Shown: positions 8,127 to 17,752 of the stretch, in pieces | Position numbering within the stretch: the stretch's first letter is position 1 | Layout of the letters: each line of letters opens with the position of its first letter | Notes under the pieces: generated by a model | What the model saw: the letters and a program-made list of their open reading frames with translations, nothing else | The model's database searches: none | What the model was told of the DNA's origin: nothing | NCBI RefSeq assembly: GCF_007989805.1 | Contig: NZ_BJUB01000005.1 | Coordinates: 1-64,000, forward strand | From: Cellulomonas xylanilytica | Lineage (GTDB): Bacteria > Actinomycetota > Actinomycetes > Actinomycetales > Cellulomonadaceae | Length of the DNA: 64,000 bases | Direction of reading: 5' to 3' | Program-made: the position numbers and the translations under genes

Positions 8127-9749
8127 TCAGACCTCGGCGGGAACGCGCTCCTGCGTCGGCGCGTGGTGGACCGGGCGTCCGCCCTTCATGGCCAGGCTGG
8201 AGACCAGCCCCAGCACCAGCACCGCGACCGTCAGCAGCATCGTCTGCGTCACCGCGGTGGCGAACCCGGAGTGCACGGCCTGCTGCGCGACCTGACCGAT
8301 CTGTGCGGCGACGTCGGCCGGCACGGACGACGGCAGCTCGGGGGCAGCGCCGCTCGCGAAGCTCCCGGACGCGAACCCGTCGACGAAGGACTGCCGGAAC
8401 TGCTCGGGCACCTGGTCCGCGGCGGCCTCGGCGGCGGCCGGGATGGTGACCGCGAGCCGGGAGGTCAGCATCGCGACGATCGCGGCGGAGCCGATGACGC
8501 CGCCGATCTGCCGGGTCGTGTTGAACGCGCCGGCACCGGCGCCGGCGGTGCGGCCGTCCAGCCCCGAGGTCGCCAGGTTGGCGAGCGGGGAGAACAGGGC
8601 GCCGGTGCCGATGCCGAACAGCGTCATCGGGAGCACCAGGTGCCAGACCGGCGCGTCCGGCTGCACCGCGAGCGCGAGCCACGTGATGGCGACCGACAGG
8701 ATGGCGAACCCGCTGGCGACGACCCACTTGCCCGCGACCCTGTCCGACAGCCGGCCCGCGAACGGGGCGACGACGCCGGACAGGAGCGAACCGGGGAGCC
8801 CGACGAGCGCGGCGTTCAGGGGGCTGAGGCCGAGCACCTCCTGCAGGAACAGGGTGAACGGGAAGAAGATGCCGATCATCGCGAACGTCACGGCGCCGCC
8901 CGCGACGTTGGACAGCGAGAAGTTGCGGCTGTGGAAGAGGCTCAGCGGCAGCAGGGCGTCGCTGCCGCGGTGGCGCTGCCAGAGCACGAAGCCGACGAGC
9001 ACGAGCACGCCGGCGGCGATGACGCCCCACACGGTGACCGGTCCGGTGATGGTGCCCCAGTCGAAGGTCGCGCCTTCCTGGATGCCGAACACGACGAGGA
9101 ACATGCCCACCACGGAGAGCAGGACGCCGAGACCGTCGAACGACCTGTTCGCCGTGGGGAGCGCGGGGAGCGTCCGCAGCGCGAGGACGAGGGCCACGAC
9201 CCCGACGGGGATGTTGACGTAGAAGATCCACTCCCAGCCGACGGTCTGCACCAGCAGCCCCCCGAGCACCGGCCCGGTGATGGTCGCGATGCCGGCGACC
9301 GCACCCCACAGCCCCATCGCGGCGCCCCGCTTCTGCGGCGGGAAGACGCGGGTGATCATCGACATCGTCTGCGGGGTCATCAGCGCGGCGCCGACCCCCT
9401 GCAGCGCGCGGGCGACGATGAGCATCTCGATGGACCCGGACAGGCCGCAGAGCAGCGACGTCACGGTGAAGATGACGAGGCCGAGCACGAAGACGGGCCG
9501 GGGGCCGAACCGGTCGCCCAGCCGTCCGGTGACCAGGAGCAGCGTGGCGAAGGTCAGCAGGTAGGCGCTGTTCACCCAGCCGACCGCCGTCAGGTCCGCG
9601 TCGAAGGCCGTGACCAGCGACGGGATGGCGATGTTCACGATCGTGGTGTCCACCATGATCATGAAGAAGCCGAGGCACAGCGCGGGCAGGATGCTCCACG
9701 GGCTGCGCCCGTGCAGGTCGACGAGCGCGCGGGGCTGCTCAGTGCTCAT
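8127..9749 (-). CDS. MFS drug-efflux transporter, DHA2 (EmrB/QacA) family
   Basis: A 540-aa, probably 14-helix proton-driven exporter. Helix 1 contains LCLGFFMIMVDTTIVNIAIPSL, typical of DHA2 drug transporters. The loop 2-3 motif GRLGDRFGPRPVF and motif C region ATITGPVLGGLLV are present. Before the last helix there is a ~80-residue extracytoplasmic insertion (AEAAADQVPEQFRQ...VAQQAVHSG), as in many actinobacterial members. The start ATG overlaps the stop of the PadR gene (ATGA), so the two form a regulator-pump operon, as in LmrR-type systems. Substrate unknown. Confidence 0.9.
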   Translation of the reverse strand: MSTEQPRALVDLHGRSPWSILPALCLGFFMIMVDTTIVNIAIPSLVTAFDADLTAVGWVNSAYLLTFATLLLVTGRLGDRFGPRPVFVLGLVIFTVTSLLCGLSGSIEMLIVARALQGVGAALMTPQTMSMITRVFPPQKRGAAMGLWGAVAGIATITGPVLGGLLVQTVGWEWIFYVNIPVGVVALVLALRTLPALPTANRSFDGLGVLLSVVGMFLVVFGIQEGATFDWGTITGPVTVWGVIAAGVLVLVGFVLWQRHRGSDALLPLSLFHSRNFSLSNVAGGAVTFAMIGIFFPFTLFLQEVLGLSPLNAALVGLPGSLLSGVVAPFAGRLSDRVAGKWVVASGFAILSVAITWLALAVQPDAPVWHLVLPMTLFGIGTGALFSPLANLATSGLDGRTAGAGAGAFNTTRQIGGVIGSAAIVAMLTSRLAVTIPAAAEAAADQVPEQFRQSFVDGFASGSFASGAAPELPSSVPADVAAQIGQVAQQAVHSGFATAVTQTMLLTVAVLVLGLVSSLAMKGGRPVHHAPTQERVPAEV

Positions 9750-10378
9750 GGGACGTCCTTCGGGTGGGGGTCGAGGGCGCGCAGCGTGCGCTTCGCCTCG
9801 TGGAACGAGTCGGGGATGGGGCTGGTCCAGTCGAGGTCGCCGGAGCGCAGCTCGGTGATCGTGCGGTCGAGCCAGTCGATCTCGGCGCGCAGCGTGGCCA
9901 GCGCGTGGTCGACGTCGAGCAGGTAGCGCCGGGGCAGCCCGAGGCGGCTGACCGAGTCGGAGGACGCCGCGAGGTGGTCCCGGTGGGCGACCGCGCGGTC
10001 ACGTCGCCGGACCAGCTGCGTGACGACCTCGTCGGCCGGCAGCTCGTTGGCCTCCGCCAGCCCGACGGAGAACAGCGGGTAGCTCGGGTGCTCGTCGCCC
10101 AGCAGGCTGGTGAGGCGGGCGGCGAACTCTGCCCGGCCCGCGTCGGTGATCCGGTAGGTGGTGCGCTCGGGTCGCCTTCCGGCACGGTCGGTCCGGACGA
10201 CCTCGACCAGCCCGTCCCGCTCGAGCCGCTCGACGCCGTGGTAGACGGCGCCGGGGTTGACGCGGACGATCCGGGTGTCGCCGCGCTCGACCAGGGTCTG
10301 GTGGAGCTGGTACGGATGCATCGGCTGCTCGTGCAGCAGGCCGAGGACCAGCACCGCGACCGCGGAGAGCTTCGCCAT
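9746..10378 (-). CDS. PadR-family transcriptional regulator
   Basis: A 210-aa PadR regulator with N-terminal winged helix (residues about 5-85): AVLVLGLLHEQPMHPYQLHQTL, then the recognition region GAVYHGVERLERDGLVEV and wing RTTYRITDAGRAEF. The C-terminal half is the Vir_C-like helical dimerisation region. GGAGGTGATGTC precedes the ATG. It is the first gene of a two-gene operon with the MFS pump. A palindrome 20 bp upstream is a strong candidate operator. It probably represses the pump and itself until a drug-like ligand binds; the ligand is not known. Confidence 0.9.
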   Translation of the reverse strand: MAKLSAVAVLVLGLLHEQPMHPYQLHQTLVERGDTRIVRVNPGAVYHGVERLERDGLVEVVRTDRAGRRPERTTYRITDAGRAEFAARLTSLLGDEHPSYPLFSVGLAEANELPADEVVTQLVRRRDRAVAHRDHLAASSDSVSRLGLPRRYLLDVDHALATLRAEIDWLDRTITELRSGDLDWTSPIPDSFHEAKRTLRALDPHPKDVP

Positions 10379-10397
10379 GACATCACCTCCGCATCAA

Positions 10398-10415
10398 ATA
10401 TTCCGGTCGGAATAT
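10398..10415. promoter_or_regulatory. Candidate PadR operator (ATATTCCG-GT-CGGAATAT)
   Basis: A perfect 8-bp inverted repeat with a 2-bp spacer, AT-rich against a GC-rich background, 20 bp upstream of the padR start. It lies in the 186-bp gap shared with the divergent exporter operon, so it could influence both. Confidence 0.65.
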
Positions 10416-10564
10416 ACCCGTCCCGGCAGACCCTGTCGCGCCCGTTCGTATCGGTTCGATCACAACCGCGGGATCGCTCCCACACCTCGGTTCTGCTCCC
10501 ATACGATCGCCGGACCGCGCAGCGACGTCCCGACGTCGGCCGCGCCCCGAGACGAGGAGGTCGG

Positions 10565-13500
10565 ATGGGCTGGAGCCTGCGAGTGCTGCGGCACCGCGCC
10601 GCCGCCCAGCGCACGCTGCTGGCCGCGGTCCTCGCCGTCGCGCTGATCGGCTCCACGCTGCTGGGCACGTTCGCGCTCCTGCTGTTCACCAGCGAGAACC
10701 GGGCGATGGACACCGCGCTCAACGAGGCGCCCGCGCAGGACACGGACGTCGACGTCGAGCTCCGGCTGGAGCGTTCCGACCCCGTGGAGGCCGCCGCGGC
10801 CGGCAGCGCCTTCCTCGACAGCCTGCTCGGTGAGGTCTCCTCCACCCGCACGCAGTGGACCGCGTCGCCCATGTACCGGCTGCTCGGGGAGGCGCAGGCC
10901 GTCCCGCCCCTCGCGTACCTCGCGTCGAACCCGCGCCTGGAGACGAACGCCACGCTGCTGGCCGGGCAGTGGCCCACGACCGCCACGGACGACGCCGGAC
11001 GCGTCGAGGTGTCCGTGCCGCAGGTCGCCGCCGAGGAGTACGGCTGGACGGTCGGCACCGAGCTGCCCGTGCAGAACATGGGCACCTACGCCGAGAGCGC
11101 CGTCGTCGTGGTCGGTGTGCACGAGCTGACCGGTGCCAGCCGCCTCTGGACCCGGGACGTGCTGCAGGGCCTGGAGCACGACCCGTCCTACCCGGTCCCG
11201 GGCAGCTTCGGGTTCGTGGTCACCGACGCGTGGGGCCCGTTCGTCGTCGCCCCGGAGGCGCTGACCGCTCCGGGCAGCGTCCTGTCGATCGACCTGGTCG
11301 CCGCTCCGGAGCTCGTCGACAGCCCGCCCGGCGCCGTCGACGCCATGCGCGGCCGGCTCGACGAGGGGCAGGCCGCGCTCGTCGCCGCCACCGACGACGT
11401 GACCCTCGGCAGCCTGCTCCGGACACGCCTGGGCGCGACCATCGACGTCGCTGAGTCCAACCTGGCCGTCACCCGGGTGAGCCTCGTCATCGTCGGCCTG
11501 ATGCTCGTGGTCCTCACCGTGACGGTGCTGCTGCTCGCGGCCCGGCTGCTGGCCGACCGGCGCGCCCCGGAGCAGACGCTCATGGCCTCACGGGGCGCCT
11601 CGGGACGTCAGCTGCTCGGACTGGCCGCCCTCGAGGCGGCGGCCGTCGCGCTGATCACCACGCTCGTCTCCCCCTGGCTCGCCGGACTGCTGTTCCAGGC
11701 GATCACCGCGGTCGGCCCGCTGGCCCGCGCCGGGCTCCACCACGACCCGGGCCGCCCGCCGTCGCTGTGGATCACCTGCGCCGTCTCCTCGTTCGTGCTC
11801 GCCGGCGTGCTGCTCGGACCGCTGCTGCGGCGTCGCGGCAGCGTGGTCGACGCAGAGCAGCAGCTGGTGCGTCAGGACCGGCGAGGGGCCCTCGCCCGGT
11901 CCGGGGCGGACCTCGCGCTGCTGGGGCTGGCCGGGGTCGCGGTGTGGCAGCTCAGCACCTACCGCTCGCCCGTCGCGGCGACCGGTGCCACGACGCTCGA
12001 CCCGGTCCTCGTCGCCGCACCCGCCCTGCTCCTGCTCGCCGGCGCCGTGCTCGCGCTGCGCCTGCTGCCGCTGGTCACCGGGACGGGCGAGCGCCTCGCG
12101 GCGCGCAGCCGGTCCCTGATCTCGCCGCTCGCGGCCTGGGAGGTCGGCCGCCGGCCCGCTCGTGCCGCGGGGGCGGTGCTGCTGCTGACGCTCGCCCTCG
12201 CCGTCGGGTCGTTCTCCCAGTCGTTCCTGAGCACCTGGCGCACGTCGCAGGCAGAGCAGGCCGACCTGGCGATCGGGACCGACGTCCGGCTCGACCGGAT
12301 GGCGGGGTCTCCCGTCACGCAGGCGGCCGTCGCCACGGGCCTGCCCGACGTGCAGGAGGCCAGCGCGGCCGCCAACCGCTCGGTCGACCTGGGTCAGCCG
12401 TCCATGCTCGGGGTGGAGGTCCGCCGCCGGTCCGCCAACCTCCTGGCGATCGACACGACGCTCGCCGCCGAGCTGCTGCGTGGACGGATCTCCCCGACGT
12501 GGGACGCCCTGTCCACCCCGCTGCACCCGGTGGGGCCGGACGGTGCGCTGCCGCTGCCCGGGTCCCCCACGAGCCTGCTCGTCGACGTGGTGAGCGAGGC
12601 GAACCTGGCGCTGCCGGGCACGATGCTCGTCACGCTCGTCCTGCAGGACGACATGGCGAACCGCGTCCCCGTCGAGCTTGCCGCGATGGCCCTGGTGGGC
12701 ACCGAGGACGACATCGCCGTACCGCTTCCCGAGGGGGCCGGTGACCTGGCTCTCGTCGGCATGACGGTGCGCACCTTCGCCGAGGTCGAGGACCCGCAGA
12801 AGTTCCTGAGTGCCGACCAGTCGGGCGAGCTCAGGTTCGGCGTGACCCTGCGCGACGTCCGGGCGGTCGAGGACGACGTCGTCTCGGCCGTCCCGCTGGT
12901 GGAGCCGGCCTGGAACGTCCTGGGCCTGCCCGACGAGCGCGGGAACAGCGCCACCCTGGCGATCGACGCCGACGAGGAGGGCCTGCACGTCGACGGTCCC
13001 CTCGACATCGTGCGCATGATGTTCGACGGCGCCGGGTTCGCGGCGACGACGTTCCCGGACCCGGGGCCGGTCCCCGTCCTGGCCACCGACACGCTGATGG
13101 CGTCGTTCGGGGTGCAGGTCGGCGACGAGCTCGAGGTGGATCTCGGCGGCGTGCTGGTCCCGGTCGTCATGGAGCGGGAGGTGCCCTACCTGCCCGGGCT
13201 GCCCAAGGGTGCCGGGATCCTCGCCGACCGCGACGCCCTGTCCCGCGCCGCCGTCGTCCGCTCCTTCACGGCGCCGCTGCTGGACGAGTGGTGGCTCCAG
13301 GTGCCGGACGAGGACGCGCCGGCGCTCGTCGACCACATCGCGACGGCCGACCTCGGCGTCGCGGAGTCCCGCGCCACCCTCCGGCAGGCCGCCACCGACG
13401 GCCCGCTGCGGATCGGCGTGCAGGCCGCGCTCTGGATCGTCACGATCGCCGCGGTCGCACTCGCCGTCGCCGGGTTCGCGATGAGCGCGACCGTGGCCGT

Positions 13501-13843
13501 ACGGACCCGGCGGCTCGAGCTGGCGCGCCTGCAGGCCCTGGGGGCGTCCCGGCCGGGACTCGTCCGGTCGGTCCTCGTGGAGCACGGCATCCTCGGCATC
13601 CTCGGGCTGCTGGCCGGCCTGACCCTCGGCGCGCTCCTGGGCCACGTGGTCGCCCCGCTGGTCACCGTGTCGCCGGAGGGCGGTCGGCCCGTGCCGGCCG
13701 TGGTCGTGCAGTGGCCCTGGCCCACCCAGCTGATGCTGGTGACCGCCCTCGTCGTGCTCGTCGGCCTGGCCGTCGTGGTGACCACCAACTCGCTCCTGCG
13801 CCGGGCGTCCGGCGAGCTCCTGCGTCTGGGGGACGAACGATGA
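10565..13843 (+). CDS. Large FtsX/MacB-type ABC transporter permease (first subunit)
   Basis: A 1092-aa membrane protein of the FtsX-like (type VII) ABC family. TM1 is near residues 18-45 (LLAAVLAVALIGSTLLGTFALLLF), followed by an extracytoplasmic region of about 250 residues. A central cluster of about six helices lies near 300-550, a second large extracytoplasmic domain near 550-950, and three C-terminal helices include GILGILGLLAGLTLGALLGHVV. The family fold is thus duplicated, giving about ten helices. GAGGAGG precedes the ATG. The stop overlaps the next permease (ATGA). Such exporters move lipoproteins, lipids or peptides, or transmit force; the substrate here is unknown. Confidence 0.85.
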   Translation: MGWSLRVLRHRAAAQRTLLAAVLAVALIGSTLLGTFALLLFTSENRAMDTALNEAPAQDTDVDVELRLERSDPVEAAAAGSAFLDSLLGEVSSTRTQWTASPMYRLLGEAQAVPPLAYLASNPRLETNATLLAGQWPTTATDDAGRVEVSVPQVAAEEYGWTVGTELPVQNMGTYAESAVVVVGVHELTGASRLWTRDVLQGLEHDPSYPVPGSFGFVVTDAWGPFVVAPEALTAPGSVLSIDLVAAPELVDSPPGAVDAMRGRLDEGQAALVAATDDVTLGSLLRTRLGATIDVAESNLAVTRVSLVIVGLMLVVLTVTVLLLAARLLADRRAPEQTLMASRGASGRQLLGLAALEAAAVALITTLVSPWLAGLLFQAITAVGPLARAGLHHDPGRPPSLWITCAVSSFVLAGVLLGPLLRRRGSVVDAEQQLVRQDRRGALARSGADLALLGLAGVAVWQLSTYRSPVAATGATTLDPVLVAAPALLLLAGAVLALRLLPLVTGTGERLAARSRSLISPLAAWEVGRRPARAAGAVLLLTLALAVGSFSQSFLSTWRTSQAEQADLAIGTDVRLDRMAGSPVTQAAVATGLPDVQEASAAANRSVDLGQPSMLGVEVRRRSANLLAIDTTLAAELLRGRISPTWDALSTPLHPVGPDGALPLPGSPTSLLVDVVSEANLALPGTMLVTLVLQDDMANRVPVELAAMALVGTEDDIAVPLPEGAGDLALVGMTVRTFAEVEDPQKFLSADQSGELRFGVTLRDVRAVEDDVVSAVPLVEPAWNVLGLPDERGNSATLAIDADEEGLHVDGPLDIVRMMFDGAGFAATTFPDPGPVPVLATDTLMASFGVQVGDELEVDLGGVLVPVVMEREVPYLPGLPKGAGILADRDALSRAAVVRSFTAPLLDEWWLQVPDEDAPALVDHIATADLGVAESRATLRQAATDGPLRIGVQAALWIVTIAAVALAVAGFAMSATVAVRTRRLELARLQALGASRPGLVRSVLVEHGILGILGLLAGLTLGALLGHVVAPLVTVSPEGGRPVPAVVVQWPWPTQLMLVTALVVLVGLAVVVTTNSLLRRASGELLRLGDER

Positions 13844-16647
13844 GCGTCATGGCCACGCGCAGCCGCACCACCAGCAGGTGGCGCGCCACCACGGGGGACG
13901 CGGTTCTGGTCGCGCGCCGCCGCAGCGTGCAGGACGCCGGGCTCCTGACGCTCGCCGCGGTGGTGCTCGCCGTGACGGTGCTCATCGCCCTGGCCGTCCC
14001 CAGCGTCGTGCTCCAGATGGCCGACGAGGGCGTGCGGCGCAGCGTGCTGGACGCCGGACCCTCGGCCGACGTCGTCGCCGTGCTCGGCGGCGCGCCCGGC
14101 GGGCGCAGCATCGGGATGGACGGCAGGCCCGTCCGCGTCGAGAACGCCTCCGTCCTCGTCTCGAACGCGGCACGGGACATGCGGATCTCCCTCCCGCCGG
14201 AGCTGCAGGCAGTCACCGGGCCGCCGGTCACCGCCGTGCAGAGCCCGCCCCTGACCGCCCGCATCGACGACGAGGACGTGCTGGCGACCCGGCTGCTGCA
14301 CGTCGCCACGACCACGGGCCGGGAGGACCCGGTCGTCCGCTGGGTGGACGGGGTCGAACCGTCCGCCTCCGTCGAACCGACCGTCGGCACCGCCGAGCCG
14401 TACCTCGTCCAGGTCGGGATCTCCGCCGCGGCCGCGGACCGGCTCGGCCTGACCGTCGGGCAGCGGCTCGAGCTGACGGGCCCGACGCGGCGCTCGCCGC
14501 TCGCGGTCGTGAGCGGCCTGTACGAGCCGCTCGATCCCGAGTCACCGGTGTGGTCGACGTACCCGGACCTGCTCGACCAGGTGCCCGCACCCGCCGCCGC
14601 GGCCGCCGTGGGCCGCGTGGCCATGCTGCTGTCGGACGAGTCGCTGCCGGACATGATGCTCGCGATCGAGGCCGACCGGTCCGTGAGCACCTCGACCCGC
14701 TTCCCCGCCGAGCCCACCGACCTCCTCGCCACGGACATCGCCGCGATCGAGCGGGCCACCGCCCAGCTGATCGTCGTCCCGCTCCCGCTGACCGGGTCGG
14801 ACGGCCGGACACCAGCCGTCCAGACCACGCTGGACGCCGTCATGCGGACCGCCGACGAGCGGCTGACCGCCGCGACCGCGCAGACGTCCGTCCTGCTCGT
14901 CGGGCTCGCCGTGGCCGGCGCGCTCGCGCTCGTCCTGGCCGCGAGGCTGCTCGTGGTGCGCCGCGAGACCTTCCTGCTCGCGGAGCGCGCACGCGGTGCG
15001 TCCATCGCGTCGGTCGCGCTCCGGGCCCTGGTCGAGACCGTCCCGCTGGCCGCCGCCGCCACCGTGGTGGGGGCCCTGGGCGCCTGGCTGATCGTCCCCG
15101 GCGGCCGAGGCACCTGGGTGGTCGCGGCGGTCATCGTCGTCGTCGCCGCCCTGGCCCCCGCCGTCGCGGCCTCGGTCGTCGTGGCGGGCGCCTGGACGGG
15201 TCGGCGGCTGCCGGCCAACCGCGCCGACCGCGAGCGGGTGCTCGGGCGCCGGCGCGTGCGCCGCCTCACGGCCGAGCTCACCCTCGTCGCGGTCGCCGCG
15301 GCGGCGCTGGTGTCGGTGCGCAGCCGCGGGCTCCTGCAGACGGCGACCGGCAGCGTCGACCTGCTCCTGGCCGCGACCCCCGTGCTCCTCGCCGCCGCGG
15401 CCACGGTCCTCGTCGCCCGGATCCTGCCGCCGACCCTCCGTGCCCTGTCGCGCCGGTCCTCGCGCGGGCGCGGGATCGTCCCGATCGTGGCGACCGCACG
15501 GGCCAGCCGCACCGCCGGGACGCGCGTACCGCTGCTGACCCTGACCATCTCGGTCGCGCTCGTGGTCTTCTGCGGCACCACCGCCGTCACCGTGCAGCGC
15601 GGCCAGGACGTCGCGGCCGACATCGTGGTCGGTGCGGACGTGCGCCTCCAGGGGGTGCTCGACGACGCCGACATCGACGCCCTGCGGGAGATGCCCGACG
15701 TCACGGCCGTCGCGGGGGCGACGACGCTGGGCGAACGGACGTTCGGCCGGGACAGCGGCGTCAAGGCGCGGCTCGTGCTCGTCGACGCCGCCGAGCTCGC
15801 CCAGATCCTCGAGGCGCACGACCGGCCCGTCGACCCCGGGCTCGCCACGCTCGCCACGGCCGCCACGGGAGGCGGCACCCCGGTCCTGATCACGCCGTCC
15901 CTGCAGCGGACGGCCACCCTCGTGCGGCCCGAGGTCATGGGCTCCGACGAGTTCGTCGACCTGCAGGTGGTCGGGACCGCGGAGCACCCGCCGGTCCTGC
16001 CGAGCACCTCGAGCACGGCGACCGTGCCCGACGGGTACGTCGTCGTCGACCGCGAGACCTTCGCCGCGGCCTCGGGCGCCGACACCGCACCCAGCACCGT
16101 GTGGGTCGACGGGCCGGGGGCCGCCGCGGCGGTGCGGGACGCCGGGCTGGCGGACGCTCCCGGCGTGACCGTCGTGACCCGCGTCGACTGGCTCGACACC
16201 TGGCGCACGTCGCCCCTCAACGCGGGCCTCATGGTCCTGCTCGTCGCGACCGGCGTCCTCCTGGCCGGGTACGCCGCCCTCGCACTGGTGCTCACGGTGG
16301 TCGCGACCAGCCGCGAGCGCGGCCGGACGCTGTCGGCGCTGCGGACCCTCGGGCTCGACGCGCGCACGGCCCGCGCGATGACGTTCGGCGAGCTGGCGCC
16401 CCTCGCTCTCGCCGCCGTCCTGGCGGGCACCGTGATCGGCATCGGGGTGCCGTGGCTGCTCACCGGCGCGCTGGGTCTGGACCTGCTGACGGGCGACCCG
16501 GGCGCGACGGCGCTGCAGGTGACCTGGATCCCGGTGGTCGGCGCGGCCGCGGTCGTGCTGGTCGCGCTGCTGGCGGCGGTCGCGGTCGAGTCGGCGGTCC
16601 GCAAGAAGGACCGGCTGGGCGAGGTGCTCCGGGTGGGAGAGCGATGA
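13840..16647 (+). CDS. Large FtsX/MacB-type ABC transporter permease (second subunit)
   Basis: A 935-aa permease with the same plan as its upstream neighbour: TM1 near residues 30-55 (GLLTLAAVVLAVTVLIALAVPSVVL), a ~270-residue extracytoplasmic domain, a central helix cluster with FLLAERARGASIASVALRALVE, another outer domain, and a C-terminal FtsX core (GLMVLLVATGVLLAGYAALALVL...TLGLDARTARAMTFGELAPLALAAV). It starts at the ATGA overlap with the first permease, and its stop overlaps a 12-codon ORF. The two permeases are divergent in sequence and probably form a heterodimer with the two downstream ATPases. Confidence 0.85.
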   Translation: MSVMATRSRTTSRWRATTGDAVLVARRRSVQDAGLLTLAAVVLAVTVLIALAVPSVVLQMADEGVRRSVLDAGPSADVVAVLGGAPGGRSIGMDGRPVRVENASVLVSNAARDMRISLPPELQAVTGPPVTAVQSPPLTARIDDEDVLATRLLHVATTTGREDPVVRWVDGVEPSASVEPTVGTAEPYLVQVGISAAAADRLGLTVGQRLELTGPTRRSPLAVVSGLYEPLDPESPVWSTYPDLLDQVPAPAAAAAVGRVAMLLSDESLPDMMLAIEADRSVSTSTRFPAEPTDLLATDIAAIERATAQLIVVPLPLTGSDGRTPAVQTTLDAVMRTADERLTAATAQTSVLLVGLAVAGALALVLAARLLVVRRETFLLAERARGASIASVALRALVETVPLAAAATVVGALGAWLIVPGGRGTWVVAAVIVVVAALAPAVAASVVVAGAWTGRRLPANRADRERVLGRRRVRRLTAELTLVAVAAAALVSVRSRGLLQTATGSVDLLLAATPVLLAAAATVLVARILPPTLRALSRRSSRGRGIVPIVATARASRTAGTRVPLLTLTISVALVVFCGTTAVTVQRGQDVAADIVVGADVRLQGVLDDADIDALREMPDVTAVAGATTLGERTFGRDSGVKARLVLVDAAELAQILEAHDRPVDPGLATLATAATGGGTPVLITPSLQRTATLVRPEVMGSDEFVDLQVVGTAEHPPVLPSTSSTATVPDGYVVVDRETFAAASGADTAPSTVWVDGPGAAAAVRDAGLADAPGVTVVTRVDWLDTWRTSPLNAGLMVLLVATGVLLAGYAALALVLTVVATSRERGRTLSALRTLGLDARTARAMTFGELAPLALAAVLAGTVIGIGVPWLLTGALGLDLLTGDPGATALQVTWIPVVGAAAVVLVALLAAVAVESAVRKKDRLGEVLRVGER

Positions 16648-16682
16648 ACATGACGGACACGGCGACACGCAGGAGGTTGTGA
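16644..16682 (+). CDS. 12-codon coupling ORF between permease and ATPase
   Basis: The ATG at 16644 overlaps the permease stop (ATGA). The frame reads MNMTDTATRRRL and ends with TGA at 16680-16682, whose last base is the first base of the ATPase ATG. Its AGGAGG Arg codons (16671-16676) are also the ribosome binding site of the ATPase. It looks like a translational bridge keeping ribosomes moving between the two genes. Whether the peptide itself matters is unknown. Confidence 0.5.
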   Translation: MNMTDTATRRRL

Positions 16683-17752
16683 TGAACGCCATCCAGACGG
16701 TCGAGGAGCCGACTCTCGGCGCGCTCGAGGAGCGCGCCCGGCAGCGCACCGACGCGTTCGGTGAGCACGCGCTGATCGTGTGCGACTCGCTGGTCCGGAT
16801 CTACCAGTCCGAGGGCGTCGAGGTGCAGGCCCTGCAGGGCCTCGACCTGCTCGTCGAGGACGGAGAGCTCGTCGCCATCGTCGGCGCCTCCGGCTCCGGC
16901 AAGTCGACGCTGCTGTCGGTGCTGTCCGGCCTCGACGTGCCCACCGCCGGCAAGGTGCGGGTGGGCCCGTGGGACCTCATGGGCATGACCGGGGCGCAGC
17001 GGGTGGAGTACCGGCGGTCCATGGTCGGCTTCGTCTGGCAGCAGACGGCCCGCAACGTGGTGCCGTACCTGAGCGGCACCGAGAACGTGGCCTTCCCGAT
17101 GGCGCTGGCCGGGGTCCCCCGCAAGGAGCGTGACCGCCGGGCGACCGAGCTGCTGGACGTCCTCGGCGTCGGCTACTGCGCCGACCGCCGGCCCGGGCAG
17201 ATGTCCGGTGGCGAGCAGCAGCGGGTCGCGATCGCGGTCGCCCTCGCCAACTCCCCGCAGGTCCTGTTCGCCGACGAGCCGACCGGTGAGCTCGACTCCG
17301 CCACGTCGCACGACGTGCTCGAGGGTCTGCGGACCGTCAACCGCGAGCTGGGCACTACGGTCGTCGTCGTCACCCACGACCCCGGCGTGAGCGAGCACGT
17401 GCAGCGGACGGTCGCCATCCGCGACGGTCGGACGAGCTCCGAGGTCGTCCGTCGCACGCACACCCGGGAGGACGGCACCGAGCACGTGGTCGCCGAGGAG
17501 CTCGCGGTCCTCGACCGTGCCGGCCGGGTGCAGCTGCCGCGCGAGTACCGCGAGGCGCTGAACCTGGTGGGCAAGGTCCGGCTGGCGCTCGAGGAATCGC
17601 ACGTGTCGCTCTGGCCCGACCGCCCGCTCCCGGCGCGGACCTCCGACCGCCCGTCGGGCCGGCACTCCGCCACGCCGACCGGGGCCGTCCCCGCCGTCCC
17701 GGCACCGCCCGCCGCACCCGCCCCGTCCGCCGAGCAGGAGGCCGACCGGTGA
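16682..17752 (+). CDS. ABC exporter ATPase with C-terminal AbrB-like segment
   Basis: A 356-aa LolD/MacB-type ATPase. Residues about 30-250 form the nucleotide-binding domain: Walker A GASGSGKST, signature MSGGEQQRVAIAVALAN, Walker B VLFADEPTGELDS, H-loop VTHDPG. After it comes EDGTEHVVAEELAVLDRAGRV, then QLPREYREALNLVGKVRLAL and LEESHVSLWP. The DRAGRVQLP pattern resembles the swapped-hairpin AbrB/SpoVT fold. The last 50 residues are Pro/Ala-rich. ATG at 16682 is five bases after AGGAGG; the GTG at 16679 is an alternative. The C-terminal segment may bind regulators or DNA; that is inference. Confidence 0.85.
   Translation: MNAIQTVEEPTLGALEERARQRTDAFGEHALIVCDSLVRIYQSEGVEVQALQGLDLLVEDGELVAIVGASGSGKSTLLSVLSGLDVPTAGKVRVGPWDLMGMTGAQRVEYRRSMVGFVWQQTARNVVPYLSGTENVAFPMALAGVPRKERDRRATELLDVLGVGYCADRRPGQMSGGEQQRVAIAVALANSPQVLFADEPTGELDSATSHDVLEGLRTVNRELGTTVVVVTHDPGVSEHVQRTVAIRDGRTSSEVVRRTHTREDGTEHVVAEELAVLDRAGRVQLPREYREALNLVGKVRLALEESHVSLWPDRPLPARTSDRPSGRHSATPTGAVPAVPAPPAAPAPSAEQEADR

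Noticed and set aside
13662-16604. 980-codon minus-strand reading frame inside the second permease
   Set aside because: Shadow frame caused by high GC3; Thr/Ser/Arg-rich, no recognisable domain, fully antisense to a clear permease.
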